From NCBI GenBank assembly GCA_036925085.1, contig JAUPFP010000025.1, positions 3,205,733-3,269,732 on the forward strand: a stretch of DNA of 64,000 nucleotides, given 5' to 3'. Positions 12,931-25,889 of this stretch are shown here, piece after piece. The stretch is from Brachycybe producta (Eukaryota; Arthropoda; Diplopoda; Playtdesmida; Andrognathidae). The notes under the pieces were generated by a model. It saw nothing but the letters and a program-made list of their open reading frames with translations. It did no database searches and had not been told where the DNA came from. Every line of letters starts with the position of its first letter. Positions within the stretch are counted from its first letter, which is position 1. The translations under genes and the position numbers were made by a program.

Positions 12931-13673
12931 AAATGGGACTTAATCTTGCTAAATTATCATCTCATTTGCATATTCCATAGATGAATTTTATTTTATATTA
13001 AGACCTTTGATAAATACTAGTAGTACTTGCAAAAAAATGCAATATTAATTCTGGTAATTTTGTCTTTCAGAAGCAACAGTAAAAAAAAAAATTTAAAAAC
13101 CTGTATTAAAAACTAGAACAGTGGGCCTAAATGAGTATTTTTTCACGTTGATATCTTAAAAAATAAACGTTTTAATGCCGTTTTCAAAAATTTCGATTAC
13201 TAATTTTCGTGTCTATTTCGGCCAACATTGAACAAGAAATGTTACTACAACATTCAGGTTAATAGTTCACCGCGACCCACCCATGTTGCAAACAAACCAG
13301 TTTGTCTCCTAATTTTGTGGGAATCAGTTTATCATTGGCGTGACAGAAATTATGCAACTAAGTTGCATTGCTGCTGGTAACATCAGCAAAGTGTCACAAA
13401 AAACATTGCAACATCAGTGTTCCATCGTGAAACAAAGCAGGTCGATTGTTGTCGTGCTAAATGCAACAGCAGCAGCTGTCTTTTGCATTCAGCATGAAGA
13501 GACTAGAATTTTGCTGGGTATTCTAGTTTTCAAAACACTTTTCAAAGTTTTTTCTTAAGAGTTGTTACGAAGACATAAGACTTCTATTATAATTGTTTTG
13601 ATGTCAAAATTATATGTAATATGTTTAATAAGTTAACTTATGTTTCTTGTCACAAGGTTTTGTTTTGGTTACG
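12931..13673. other. No gene recognised
   Basis: Upstream flank of peptide gene B. A short stretch at about 13120-13170 resembles the ATATCNACATG-type dispersed repeat seen in the receptor array. Nothing else was identified. Confidence 0.35.
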
Positions 13674-13986
13674 ATGTTCAGCTTCAAAGTTAATTCAATA
13701 ATGACTCTTATGTTTGTGTTGGTTCTGACCGTGACAATGTCCGATGTAAAGGGAGAAAACACAGGACGTAAAGTGTCTCGCTGAATTTTGATATATTCTG
13801 TTTTCAGTTTTAAGATTAATTGTTTCTATTCAACTTATAGATTGTGTCGGAAACTCTCTAATTAAGTGGTCTCAAAACTGTGACGATCTATGTGGTGGAA
13901 AACCATACAGAGATATTCTCTACGCATGCCAATACGGATCCAACACAAATAGCTGCCTTTGTGTTTATAATTCCGGTATGAAATAA
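13674..13986 (+). CDS. Secreted six-cysteine peptide B, defensin-like (2 exons, 79 aa)
   Basis: Exon 1 is 13674-13767 and exon 2 is 13841-13986; they sum to 240 nt, with a phase-1 intron of 73 bp at the same site as in peptide gene A. The leader contains IMTLMFVLVLTVTMSDVKG. The mature part has C-x11-C-x3-C-x11-C-x8-C-x-C and a short SGMK end. The residues IKWSQNC and GSNTNSC resemble the corresponding parts of peptide A, so the two genes are diverged paralogues about 10 kb apart, separated by repeats. The likely role is a secreted host-defence peptide (inference). A poly(A) signal is at 14210-14215. Confidence 0.72.
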
Positions 13987-14267
13987 GAAAGAACCAGTGG
14001 CTCAATTTATATTTTATGTACGCCTTGGGATAACATATAGTTCAACATAGCACAGTGATTTTTTTTTGTTTAATATGTAATTGTTTAATTTTGCAATATT
14101 TTCAAACTTAACGTAAATTCTCTTCCATAAAAGAAACACGATTAAAATTCAACTACATGAATAATGTATATTTAAATAATTAATTAAAAATAATTAAATG
14201 TCAACTATGAATAAAATCCGTATTAAAATATGACCATAAAGCAACAATAAATGTCTTTTAAGTTGTT

Positions 14268-15346
14268 TTAACATTTATCCCTAGCTTTAATTAATTATAT
14301 CCTTCATTATGAAAACAACCATATTACAGTGGAACGTCGATTATCGAAACTAAAGCCTCGTTTTCACGATGATAGTCACTATTGCACTGTCGAGATAGCA
14401 CTATCACACTATCTCGTTTGACGAGATAGTTGATAGTACTATTGCGACAGTGATAGTAACTATCATGATTACTATCACCGTGCATACAAAACTGTCCCAA
14501 TAGTAATAGTTGTTGAGTGACCACTTGTAGGGAAATAGCCACTTTGTAGGGAAATTTGGCTTCTGGAGGGAGAGCGGCAACACTGTTGTTGACTTAAACA
14601 TTATCTGTGAAGTAGACGTCACACCGTCATGAATCATGATAGAACTATGACGTTACTACAAGACATGTAGACAGTTGCTAACGTGAGAGTGAACTATCGC
14701 AACTTTCGTGACAGCTACTCTCACAAAAGAACTATCAACGTGAAAACGAGGCTTAACATTTATCTCTAGCTTTGATTAATCATATCCTTCATTAAGAAAA
14801 CAACCATATTACAGTAGAACGTCGATTATCAGAACTAAAGCCTCGTTTTCACGATGATAGTTTTCACGATAGTTGCTATCATGACAGCAACTATTGCGAT
14901 AACAATCATCATGAAGACCACATGATAGTCACTATCGCACTGTCGAGATAGCACTATCACACTATCTCGTTTGACTAGATAGTTGATAGTACTATTGCGA
15001 CAGTGATAGTAACTATGATGATTACAATCACCGTGCATACAAAACTGTCGCAATAGTAATGGTTGTTGAGTGACCACTTGTAGGAAAATATTGACGTTGT
15101 AGGGAAATTTGACTTCTGGAGGGAGAGAGAGGCAACACTGTTTGTTGTTGACTCGAACACATTTCTTAACTGCTGGTGTGGTTTGTGCTGTAAAACATCA
15201 TCACCGTCATGACAGAACTCTCACGTTACTTCAAAGCATGTAGACGGTTGCTATCGTGAGAGTGAACTATCGCAACTTTCATGACAGCTACTCTCACAAA
15301 AAAACTATCGCACTATCGCCGTGAAAACGAGGCTTAACGTTCCACT
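14268..15346. mobile_element. Tandemly duplicated pogo/Tigger-like MITE pair
   Basis: ACAGTGGAACGTCGATTATC (14328) and ACAGTAGAACGTCGATTATC (14812) look like pogo/Tigger-type ends; the complementary AACGTTCCACT closes the pair at about 15340. Each copy carries an inner inverted repeat (AGCCTCGTTTTCACG ... CGTGAAAACGAGGCT). Flanking sequence is duplicated with it, so a roughly 485-bp unit was repeated in tandem. Confidence 0.55.
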
Positions 15347-17580
15347 TTCAAAGCTTTTGAACTTTATAAAAACCAAACAGATGAATAAAATTGAGTGACA
15401 CAACAAAGTTTGAAATTCAAAAAAGGGCCGACTACGAGAAGAAATAGCCTAGGAAAAATAATTTGTCTGGCCCTAGGAAATCCCCAACATGTCTACATAT
15501 TCGCCTTTTTTAAATGCGAGCTAATGTTTTTTGTCAAAGTTTCATTTGTGTGCCCAAATTAGCCGTATGAATTTATTTAGCTCTTTTACTATAGCTTTCA
15601 GCGAGTGAGCGTAGCGTGCAATAATTCTATTTTTTAAAAAAAAAATACGTGAACAAGCGAAACTATTTTTCTTTCTCATGTATTTTTCTACTATCTTTTC
15701 TTCCAAAAAAAAGTGTCATTTTACTTTTCTGACATTTTCAGCTACTTACAAAGCCCAGTAAAGAACATGCTAATTTTTTTTAAATCTCGACATGTCGACT
15801 TAATCTTTTATTCGGCCATGTTAATTATGCCATGTTGTGCGCACCATACTCTATTAATTAAATTATTGCTGCTACAAGAGAGCGCGATGGCGCGCACAAC
15901 ATGGCATAATTAACATGGCCGAATAAGATATTAAAAGTCGACATGTCGAGATTAAAGTCGACATGTCGAGAACAAAGACAACATGTCGAGTTTAAAAGAA
16001 ATTTGCAAAAGGCCTCTGCAGGGCTCCATAGTTCCTAGAAAAACATGGCGGTTTCATATTTAAAATTTTTTTTTTGTATTTCATCAATGAATCTGTCCAT
16101 GCGATAGTGAAAAATTTCAGACTCCTCAAAACTAAGGAGCACATCGGAAAATGTCAGATATACTTGAAGAGTTAGTCCGCCCGAGAACTCGAAGGTTTCT
16201 GCGAGTTTCACATAATGGTATATACACAAATCAGCCAATTTTTATGGCTCAGATAAAATAGTTTCGAATAAAAACACAAAATACATATTTCAAAAACACA
16301 TGGAGCATGATTCTTATAAAAAATAAAGAAAATGTCAATTGTAGCCAGAGATCTGAGTAAATAAAATAGGAAACAACTTTTAACACCTACTTTCAAAACC
16401 ACGTTGACCTAAAGACGAGCCGAATCCCTCGAAGCGAAGAGCGCGACGAAACTTGGGACGGACAAAGAGACGAGTGTGTGAGTTTGCCTCTATAATTCAT
16501 TGTGTGTACCCTCTAATACATTCAGCATTTAGACTGATATTTTCAAAACAATGAAATTAATTGCTTCTCAGCTACCAGGTACAATCACATGATTGAGTAA
16601 CTTTCATCCACTCTGATACTCCATACCCTCGAAATGGTTTCGTACAGAAATTACATTTTCTTGCACACTTCAAAAAAAATGTTTGTGCCATTTGATCTGC
16701 CACAACAGACAAAATCAGCGCCAGTCAATGGAACACAGCATTATATCGCCATCTGTTCATTCAGTTTTAGCATCAAATGATAAAATTTACTCCATTCCCC
16801 ACACAAAACATCAAAAGATCACGTATATTAACTTCTCTTAATAAAACGTATAGCCGTTGGCCTGATTCTTCGTAACAACACGGGACTAGGATCTGCTATT
16901 ATGAGATTCGTAACCAACCCTAACACCAACCCGAGGCCTCCGAGTACTCAACATGTTGACTTGCGAACAGAAAATCCCTACACTAACTCACTCTCGGAGC
17001 ACTTCCAATGGTGTCCTGAGCTGCGCTCCAACGATGACCGAATGATAAGATTGATAACATCCTCTTCCATTGTCCATCCGTAAACAAAACCTGCTTGGGA
17101 GGGTATTTGGGAAAGGTAAAGGAAAGTAAAAAGCAAAACCAGTGGGAACAAAAACTTGTAACGAGACTGTCCGTTAGAAGTATTTGCTCGGGCATGTCAG
17201 TTGTGTGGGGCCTACACCTAACTCGTGTTTTCTTGTTTTTTCTACACAAATAACCGCACACGATGGCTCTTAAGAGAGCTTGGCCAGTAAAGCTAAATCC
17301 GTTCTGCAAGTCAACACCATTGTGGAGTAGCCACCCTCAAAACTCTTTGTCTGTTTACCAAGTCACCCCTCGACGACCCATGATGACAAAAAGCATCGTT
17401 CTCCATCAACACTGCAAAGAAATTTATAGAAAGAAAAAACAACAAACAAAAAGGTTAAAGCAATGCTTTGGGCTTCAAAAACATTCATTGTTTCAAATCC
17501 TCAGTTACACAGCTTACACTTTAACATGTACGAGCACATGCTCATGCATGCAACTGAGGTTATCTGCCATTGGTGGATTG
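15347..17580. other. Mostly unannotated; one palindromic MITE
   Basis: No gene supported. The palindrome at 15783-15953 is listed separately. The remainder is unique-looking AT-rich DNA with short spurious frames. Confidence 0.4.
15783..15953. mobile_element. Palindromic MITE with CTCGACATGTCGAC arms
   Basis: Arms of about 65 bp at 15783-15847 and 15888-15953, sharing ATTCGGCCATGTTAATTATG, face each other. Two further copies of ACATGTCGAG follow to 15990. Confidence 0.65.
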
Positions 17581-17696
17581 ATTTAAATCACTGATTTAAA
17601 TCAAATGATTTATTTTTCATTAAAATGAACTTCAAAAAAATCAGATTTAATTATTTTCAGTTAATAAAAAAGCAATTTTAATGACATTTCAAATCA

Positions 17697-18300
17697 ATAA
17701 ATAAAATTAAAATAAATTTAATAAAAAAATTAAAATAAATTTAATAAAAAAATTAAAATAAATTTAATAAAAAAATTAAAATAAATTTAATAAAAAAATT
17801 AAAATAAATTTAATAAAAAAATTAAAATAAATTTAATAAAAAAATTAAAATAAATTTAATAAAAAAATTAAAATAAATTTAATAAAAAAATTAAAATAAA
17901 TTTAATAAAAAAATTAAAATAAATTTAATAAAAAAATTAAAATAAAATAAATAAAAAAATTAAAATAAAATTAATAAAAAAATTAAAATAAATTTAATAA
18001 AAAAATTAAAATAAATTTAATAAAAAAATTAAAATAAAATTAATAAAAAATTAAAATAAAATTAATAAAAAATTAAAATAAAATTAATAAAAAATTAAAA
18101 TAAATTTAATAAAAAATTAAAATAAATTTAATAAAAAATTAAAATAAATTTAATAAAAAAATTAAAATAAATTTAATAAAAAATTAAAATAAATTTAATA
18201 AAAAAATTAGAATAAATTTAATAAAAAATTAAAATAAATTTAATAAAAAAAATTAAAATAAATAATATAAAATAAATATTAAAATTAATATAAAATAAAT
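17697..18300. repeat. AT-only tandem repeat (22-24 bp units)
   Basis: About 25 copies of AATTAAAATAAATTTAATAA plus A-runs of varying length. There is no G or C over several hundred bases. Confidence 0.9.
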
Positions 18301-18908
18301 ATTAAAATAAAAACATCCAATTTGTTTATTCATAAATAATAATTTTTATCCACCCTGTTCTTTTATAATTTACAATGAATGCATTGAATGACATGAAAGT
18401 TTTCAAAAGAACTCAGATCTCTGGCTGAAGAAAAACAAAACATCCTAAGAACTAGTAAATGTAAAAGAAATTGTTTTTCTGACCGTGCCGTCGAATGTCC
18501 TAGAGTTGCTCGATTAAATATTTTCAGTTCAAGTTTAAAATTCTTAGCGCAAAAAAAAAATCACTGAGGATTTTCAAACCGACGAAGGCCATTCTTTAAC
18601 AGTCGTCTTGTCCAGATTTGCAGTTTATGCCTATTTCTTTCACATACACAATGCGCATGCATCTCGGATGCTGCAATTTGACTTTTGTCCCTTCAAAATT
18701 CACAACCAATCTACAGAGAGAAATGACAACAACGAAAAATGACACGAGAAATTAAACTCACGAATTTAAGATGGGTGTGAAGTATTCAGCCATCTTAAAC
18801 TCTGATTATTCTGGCTTTCAGGTGCAAAATGAAAAAAAAAAACTTGACATTTTTTAGAAACTAGAAGAGTAGTTCAATCACTGAATGCTATTTTCATGTC
18901 ATTATTAT

Positions 18909-18953
<45 letters not shown>

Positions 18954-19219
18954 CCCAGGTCTGTGTGTGTGTGTGTGGAGTAACACTACAAAATCCTTGA
19001 AGCACGTCGGAATGCAACTTCTAATTGTTTGGTTATGTAGTCTGACGTCACATGCTCCGCCCTTTTCAACGTCGAACCACGCAACAAACCAATTAGAAGT
19101 TGCCTGTCATCATAAAAAGGGCGGAACCAACTTCTGTTTATCCCGTTCTAATTACCCGTCAGATGTCTTTGACTTTGAGCAGGCCAGGCCTTGCCTATGC
19201 CCTGGCACGAAATGCTCCG
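18301..19219. other. No gene; microsatellites and repeat
   Basis: (AT)n at about 18913-18949 and (TG)n at 18962-18977. The stretch 19010-19150 is a copy of the CAACTTCTAATTGGT dispersed repeat also found near 55100. Confidence 0.5.
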
Positions 19220-19227
19220 TGAACAGT

Positions 19228-19538
19228 CAGGGCCGGTTTAAGGCGTAGGCGACGTAGGCAGCCGACTACAGGCGCCAGGGCGCACTGAAAAAAAAGGGCT
19301 CCAAATTTTTTGAAAAAAAAAATTTTTAATTAATTTTTTATCACACATCACACACGATTCTGAACAATTAATTTCAGAATTTGCAAAAAAGAAAGCCCGA
19401 AAAGTACATTATTAAATCGTACATATTAAAAAGTACATTATTCAATTTTTTCTATTGAAATCGGACCGGGGGGGGGGGGGGGGGGGGGCGACAACTCACA
19501 TTTGGCCTACAGTAGAAATTAACCTTAAACCGGCCCTG
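19228..19538. mobile_element. hAT-type MITE with perfect 8-bp duplication
   Basis: Ends CAGGGCCGGTTTAAGG and its inverse. It is flanked by tgaacagt at 19220-19227 and 19539-19546. A G-run of about 18 lies inside. Confidence 0.78.
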
Positions 19539-19546
19539 TGAACAGT

Positions 19547-20788
19547 GCATTTAGGCCTATGTTGTTCTCTCTCTTAATTAATTGACATTGTCTGACCTTT
19601 GATTGACACGTCCTTGTGTCCTTAAACAGCGACACATTCAATAATCACAAAGTAATCAATTTTGTATACTTTATTACAACTTACCCACAAAATCACTCTC
19701 TCCACTATCGAAACACGTTTAGCATCACAATAAATGCAACAAACTCTAATCGACGCAAACAAGCTTTTCGCAGCGAAAATATATTTAAAATCTCTACATT
19801 GACACAAATCCCGTTTAGAGTAAAAGAAACTACGGGGACAAAACTCACTTGACTCCCGCCATGACAGTTTTGACAATGTTACCAGATACCTCTCTATGAC
19901 GTAAATCAGCTATTTAGAAATTACTAAACAGTAAATCTCCTCACAAATTTCTTTGTGTCTTGATGGATATTGCAGTATTTTCCCCCCTATAAATACAAAC
20001 AACTACAATAATAAATTAAATTATGTGAAAAAATGTGATAGTTATTTCTCCAACAAAGATTCGCGGCGACACTGCTTTGCTGTCACGTTAATAAAATAGA
20101 TACATGTGGTAGTAAATGTTGCTTTACAGTTGTAGCTGCAATTTTGGTTAATCAAGCCTCTATGTGCAGGCCTTTCGTTTTATTTATCGCATAAATATAT
20201 ATGTCGAATTTTCAAAAGTTTCATAATCTCATACTAGAGTCACCTCAAAATTAAATTCCGTTATTACAATGCCCCATTGGGTCAGTTGGTATTTCGTGTT
20301 ATTTCAGCCCCTCCCCCCCCCCGGTTGTCTTGGATCCTGCACAGTGCACACAGAGGCTAGCGTCAGCGTCTTAGCAGCTGAATACATATGCAACGAAATA
20401 ACCTACAAAAATACTTTTTATTTGATATAATTTTATATAATATATGCATTATTTATTTTTAGAAACATAGCAATGAAGAGAAGAAAGAGAAAATTTATCC
20501 GAAGGCCCTGTTTCCAATTGACAACAATTATTAAACTGTGAAAATTTCAACTAGAAAAAAAATTGCCGTTTAAACTAGTGAAATAGGAAATGCAATCGCA
20601 TTAGGAGGAGGCTAATACAATTCCACTGCTAGGAGACTAGAAAAGCAATACGATTTAAAGATACGGTGTAGATCTAAATGAGGACCCGCTACTTATATTC
20701 AATATAATGGTTTGCTTTACCTCCTATTCACCTACCACTTTAACTAAAACAGAATTTGCCATTTTGCATTGATAAAACGAAACTAATA
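19547..20788. other. No gene recognised
   Basis: AT-rich sequence between the last MITE and the 3' end of G1. The overlapping frames at 19616-19876 on both strands have no domain or splice support. Confidence 0.4.
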
Positions 20789-20794
20789 TTTATT
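20789..20794 (-). terminator. Poly(A) signal AATAAA of G1
   Basis: An AATAAA hexamer on the minus strand lies about 90 nt downstream of the G1 stop codon, the expected place for 3'-end processing. Confidence 0.5.
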
Positions 20795-20885
20795 CAGCCA
20801 CCTTAAGAACTGAAAAGAAAAACAGAAAATGAACAAAACATTTTTCTTCTCATATTATTTGGTGCCCACATTTTTTCAAAATTTC

Positions 20886-23800
20886 TCACCTTTTTAATGG
20901 TTTTATTTTAATCTTTATGTGGATTTTGTCATTAAGAAGGTAGTTATTGTTTTCCACAAATGACAGTGGAACTAGAAGGGCTTTTCTAGACTCTCCCATT
21001 TGTAATTCTGCTTCTTCTTCACCTATTTCAAATGGATCAATTTTGTCTGTCTTGACAATAGGTTTACAATTAGTGTTCATTGGCATAATTAGAACTTTTC
21101 GTATATGGCCGAACGCTTTCGGAAGTTCATTATCGTATTTTCCTCGTAAAGTTCGTAACATTAGTTCCATATGTTTTCCACGTCTCAAACTACCATTGAG
21201 ATAAAGTTCGGCACGCATTCTGTAGCCCCTTTTACTCGTGTAGAATGATTCACTAACAAGTGATTCGAACATTCCGTCTCTTTCTTGTCGACTCTTGAAA
21301 GAATAATTCTCAATTATCCAATCGAGAACTCCGTTATAAGAAGCAACTTTATCCATGAGCGGAATGGAATCTCTGATAGAAATCTTAATTTGGAGATTGT
21401 CATTTTCTAAGCACTTGCCGAGTTGTTCGACTGCGGCTGCCGTGGCAAACATACGTTTCGAAGTCCAATCAGACTTCCATCGTTGTTTTTGAACCGTCCC
21501 ATATCCTAATTCCTTACTTTGTGAAATCGATTTAATCACGTTTTTTCCGCTTAAGCCATTTAAAATATATGAAATCTCGTGGTCGAATACATGCTCTCCT
21601 ATAACTCCAGATTCGTTGGGTTGAAACATAAAAGATATCCATATAGAACGTATTAATAATGTATCAAGATGTTTTCGTACACGGTCCACATCCATCTTAA
21701 ATTTTACACGACATCCTTGCGAGCAAATATAGTATTTATCACTTTCAAAGGTAATTTTCTCTGTGTTTTGTTTTTTCTTATGATAGTCTTTAACATCCCA
21801 TACAAACTGCTGGAAGCTGACATCATCTATAATATGAAACAGAAAAAAACTCATGAACGTTAACAGTAACAGTATAAACGTCACAACTAAGAGACAGACA
21901 GTTGTATTGTTATGACAGATAATGGCAATGCCAAATTTAAATTCATTTTATCACGACCATAGTTTGGCATCACTAATCACTCTAATGTAAGTCCTAAGCC
22001 AATAAGCCAAGTGCTAAACTAAACTTCCCGATGAAAATTCCAATCAAAAGATTTTGAGTTTAGCATTAGCTTTGTCTATCGCATTCATTAAAAATATAAC
22101 CCTAATACCGCAGTTCCACTAGTTAAGTGCAGTTACAAAAAACCAAGCTTATAGTTAACTGCAGACAAGCCACAAATGGTACTTTGGTATGTTTCGACCA
22201 TAATATTTAAAAGACACGCGTGGTTTATTTATTTTTTCACGTCCTGTTAAACAGTTGTGCATTTAGTGAGAATGTCACTCCTCCTTCAGTCAAAAATTGA
22301 GTGCTCTCACTGTCCGCCATGTTCTTTGTACGCTAATTTGGTTGAAACACAGGAAGCAAAGTATTTAACCATTCTATAATGTGGTTAACCATATCACAGG
22401 CATGCCTGGCGGGTGGGGGCGCATATTGTAACGAACTACTTCCCAAGGAGGAACAGAATTGACTCAGTGGTTGGGTAGGCCACTTATTCTATTTGGTTCG
22501 GGAGGAAGGGAACAAACTAGCCCCTTAATTAGTTCCTGGCAAATTCCGTCTGTACGAACTCTTACAGATTAAAGGATCTTTTTGCTGTTAGTTACTCCTC
22601 AGGCTTGCACCTGATTAAAAGCCAATAAATTGTGTGTGGTCTTCTCAAGTTACATCTAGTGTTGGTGATCCAGATTTTCACCTGGCGGATTTAGATAAAA
22701 TAGAATAAATATTTCAATAACTCGTTGTGCATAGTAACAGTTTCTTTTCATGTTTCCAAAATTCTCTCTCGAATATATACAAAAAACACATGGCCTTATA
22801 CATGTATACCCAAGAAGAGGATTCTGAGAAGACATTCTCAGAATCCTCTAATTGGTCCTTTATGAAAATACAAATCAATTAAACCAATCACAAGGTTGAC
22901 CAGTGGTAAACAAAAATATCGACTATAATTCAGCTTCTATTAAATAAGATAATACAAAAGAAAAACGCAACCCCATTGACTTTTAAGGTGTGGAACTGGG
23001 AGGAAAGGGCCCAAGCCCCGGTTGTATCCCCGTGACGTTACAAAGGGCGAAACCAGCTGCACGGAACTAGGTCAACTCTCTGTACATCCATACAGAGGGA
23101 TGACAAAGTTCCATGCACTCCACAAAAAAATCGAACCAGAATCGCTCCTGGAGGCTGGACAGATCGTTTCAATCTACCTAATAAAGTTTATTTATGAAAA
23201 GTCAATTACTTTTTAATTTTTTTAATTATGTTAATGATTTTTTTTTTTATTTTAAAAATCATTTTAGCGAAATGTCGGTGGGTAATGGCCTCTTTTAGGC
23301 AGTAAGTCTCCTAATACGGATACCATTGTAAAAAAAAAATATGAACTTACCCATATATTTATACGTAGAGTTTTGTATTAAACTTAAACTGTTTTCTTTA
23401 TTTTGCTTCACATTCTTCCTACGTCTGAAGTTGGAGACTTTTCTTGCGTTTTTCAGGAAAAATTTTTTCCAACTAAGCCAAGAATCCCTCTTATGCGACT
23501 GTTTTGATTTCCACACTTCTAAAATTACAAATTTAAGAAATTATGTATGTATTAGCGTATTTAAAAAAATGAATGATCATTGACTAATGATGCTTGCAAA
23601 ATCATATTAGGGGCCTACTGTGAATGGTAAACAGTAGGCATAATACAACGACAACGATGAATAATGCGACTGCTACTATTAAACTAGATGCATAGTAGTC
23701 CAATTCCGTAGATCTATTCTCTTCTTTAAAACGTAGTTCTAGACGTTTTGTAAGCAGCCATAGTATTTATGCAAATGAAAAAAAAAACAGTAGAATAGAA

Positions 23801-25889
23801 CGGATTAATTTACGCTTCAAAAGCAACAGAAGAAACTGAAAGTCTTTTATAATTTAGAATGGGAAATGTTGCATTAACTGAAATTTAAAAAAAAACTTTC
23901 AGTCACCGGTAAAATGTTTTAATTCAGGTACCTGGTTTAACATTGAAATTGGCTTTTCGTGATGAAGTCACAGAAACAGTATCATTATCAACAATGACGC
24001 ACTGATATTGACCGAAATCAGTAGATTGTGCCTTTTGTATCACAATCGAGCAAACCGTAGTTTGAACTCCATTTCCTACCAGATATTTGTAACGTCCATC
24101 GATTGTTATATGAGTTCCGTTTCTTTTCCAGTAGCAAATTAAGACTGGCACATTCAAAACACAATCCAACTTTGCATCGTTTCCGACAGTAATAGTCAGA
24201 TGCTCTGGTTCCACAATAAATGATGCTGAAAAATGCCAAAGAAAAATAATTTTTAGTCGATGTTTCCACTCAAACCCATAAGTCTGTAAACATTTTCATT
24301 AAAATACACATGATTTCAGAGTATGAATGGAAACAATACTTAATAATTAATTCACCTGGAAGTACAATAACTTGAACTTCTCGTGACAAAACATGAAGAG
24401 CTTCACTTTTGCCATGGATTGCACACAGCCAATTGGCATTGTCAATTGCTCGTGCATTGAAAATTACAATAGAGCAGATTGAAGTGTTTTTTCCATTTCC
24501 AATAAGATACTGGTAACGTCTATCAATCCAAACATTCTGTCCATTTCTTTTCCAAAGACATTCCGGAATAACTCGATCCAGCACGCAGTCCAGTTTCGTA
24601 TTTTCTCTGACATTTACAGTCACATTTCTTGGTTCCTTTATGAACGATACTAAAATTCATTCAAATTTATTTATTTGGATTCGCAAAACATTTAAAAATA
24701 ATAACTCCGTAAGTATGCAACCTCTTGAATAAACTGTCAGTTTAAATTCCTGCCATTGATGATTTCCGTTTTCACATTTCCAAACACCAGTGTCGTACTC
24801 ATTATTAGCATTAGATATGTTGATCGAACAGTCACTTGTTTCCTTCCCAATGCCGTCTTGGTATTTGTAACGACCTGCAATGTTTAATTCGTCCTTATTC
24901 CTTCGCCAAACACATTCTGACATTGTCTGATCGAAGATGCACTTTAAATCGATATCGCTTCCTTCGTAGATCTCGATAGATTTGGCCTCAGTGAGATATT
25001 TCATTGTATCTTCAGCTAAAAGAAATATAAATAACTTATAAAGTAATACAGTGTATGGTATTATGCAGTGATCTGGGTGAAATAATCAAAAGCTTACATT
25101 ATGTAACAGAAGAATTAAATTGAAGCAGTTTGTACCCAATAATTATTAGAGTAATTATATATTTATCCCTATTTTTTAAATTGAAAATAAAAAAACTGTG
25201 ATGGTAAAATGGTAAACATTATAAAAATAATATTCTGAAATATTTTAATTGATAAGAAACTAGAAAGTTTATTGCGTATAATCCATACATCATCCTGACT
25301 AGTATAAATCCATCGTGCCATCTACACGGAAAGAAAACATTACAAAAATAGTTAAATGCCTTGGAGAACATTTAATAAGTGTAGACCTAATTTCTAAAAA
25401 GTAATAATAAATAAATAAATAAATAAATAAAAAAACCTACATTGTTGAAAGTGTTATTGTACATTTTTTAATCACCCTAACTCAGTGATTCCCAACCTTT
25501 TTTGTTTGGAGGAACCCTTAAAGCACTTTGTAAAATGTTTCGGGCACCCCTACCTTGGCTGACACATATTAGGTTCGACAGGGGTAAAACTATAAAATAG
25601 ACATGTAAAGCAGTAGGGTTAATTAGCTTGCAATCTTTTGCAAATTCTCACAAAAGCCTGTACATCGGCTGGTAGAACCCCAGTTTTCCACAGAAGCTGG
25701 TTGGGAATCATTGCTCTAAATAGTAGACAATTTTCAGAAAAGCACGCCCAACGATGTCAGATCCCACTATTGTTTGAAGCATGTACAATAATATATGCAG
25801 AAAAGAAACTGTTTAAATAATATCTTACTGTTGATGATCCTGAAGAGTACAAGAGAAATAAAAACTTGTCCAAGTAGAAATGACCCCAT
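20886..25889 (-). CDS. G1: Ig3-TM-linker-tandem MATH receptor (7 exons, 718 aa)
   Basis: Predicted single-pass membrane receptor. Exons on the minus strand: signal peptide 25829-25889, Ig1 24722-25015, Ig2 24356-24649, Ig3 23932-24225, transmembrane 23619-23723, linker 23351-23518, MATH 20886-21826. They sum to 2157 nt with all introns in phase 1. Residues 1-20 are a hydrophobic leader. Residues 21-314 are three Ig-like domains, each with a B-strand Cys, a WKRNG or WRRN motif, a CSI motif and an F-strand Cys. Residues 315-349 hold the membrane helix (around VALFIVVVVLCLLF). Residues 350-405 are a strongly basic linker unlike those of G2, G5 and G6. Residues 406-558 and 569-715 are two MATH domains; the second has the TRAF-C hallmarks WxIxNY, SxSFYTSKRGY, LNGS, G-x-H and GKYDxELP. 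TRAF-type MATH domains trimerise and bind signalling partners; a fused receptor module is inference. The Ig1 donor (GTTGCA) is weak. The linker-MATH intron carries a solo LTR. G1 is the most divergent MATH copy. Confidence 0.88.
22427..23171 (-). mobile_element. Solo-LTR-like element, copy A, in the G1 linker-MATH intron
   Basis: This is the reverse complement of the element at 50040-50922. On the minus strand it begins TGAAACGATC and ends GTTCGTTACA, so it has TG...CA ends with short imperfect inverted termini. The flanks are atat and atct, a 4-bp duplication with one mismatch. No internal retroviral-type coding sequence is present, so it reads as a solo LTR. Confidence 0.6.
25483..25713. 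mobile_element. hAT-type non-autonomous element in G1 intron 1
   Basis: The ends are inverted repeats (CAGTGATTCCCAACC at the left, its complement at the right). The flanks ccctaact and ctctaaat match at 6 of 8 positions, consistent with an old 8-bp target duplication. It lies between the signal-peptide and Ig1 exons of G1. Confidence 0.55.

Noticed and set aside
16901-17586. Overlapping open frames on both strands
   Set aside because: No domain, no leader, no splice support; composition like surrounding non-coding DNA.
20947-21204. Plus-strand frame opposite the G1 MATH exon
   Set aside because: Antisense shadow of the MATH coding exon; similar shadows lie opposite other Ig and MATH exons.
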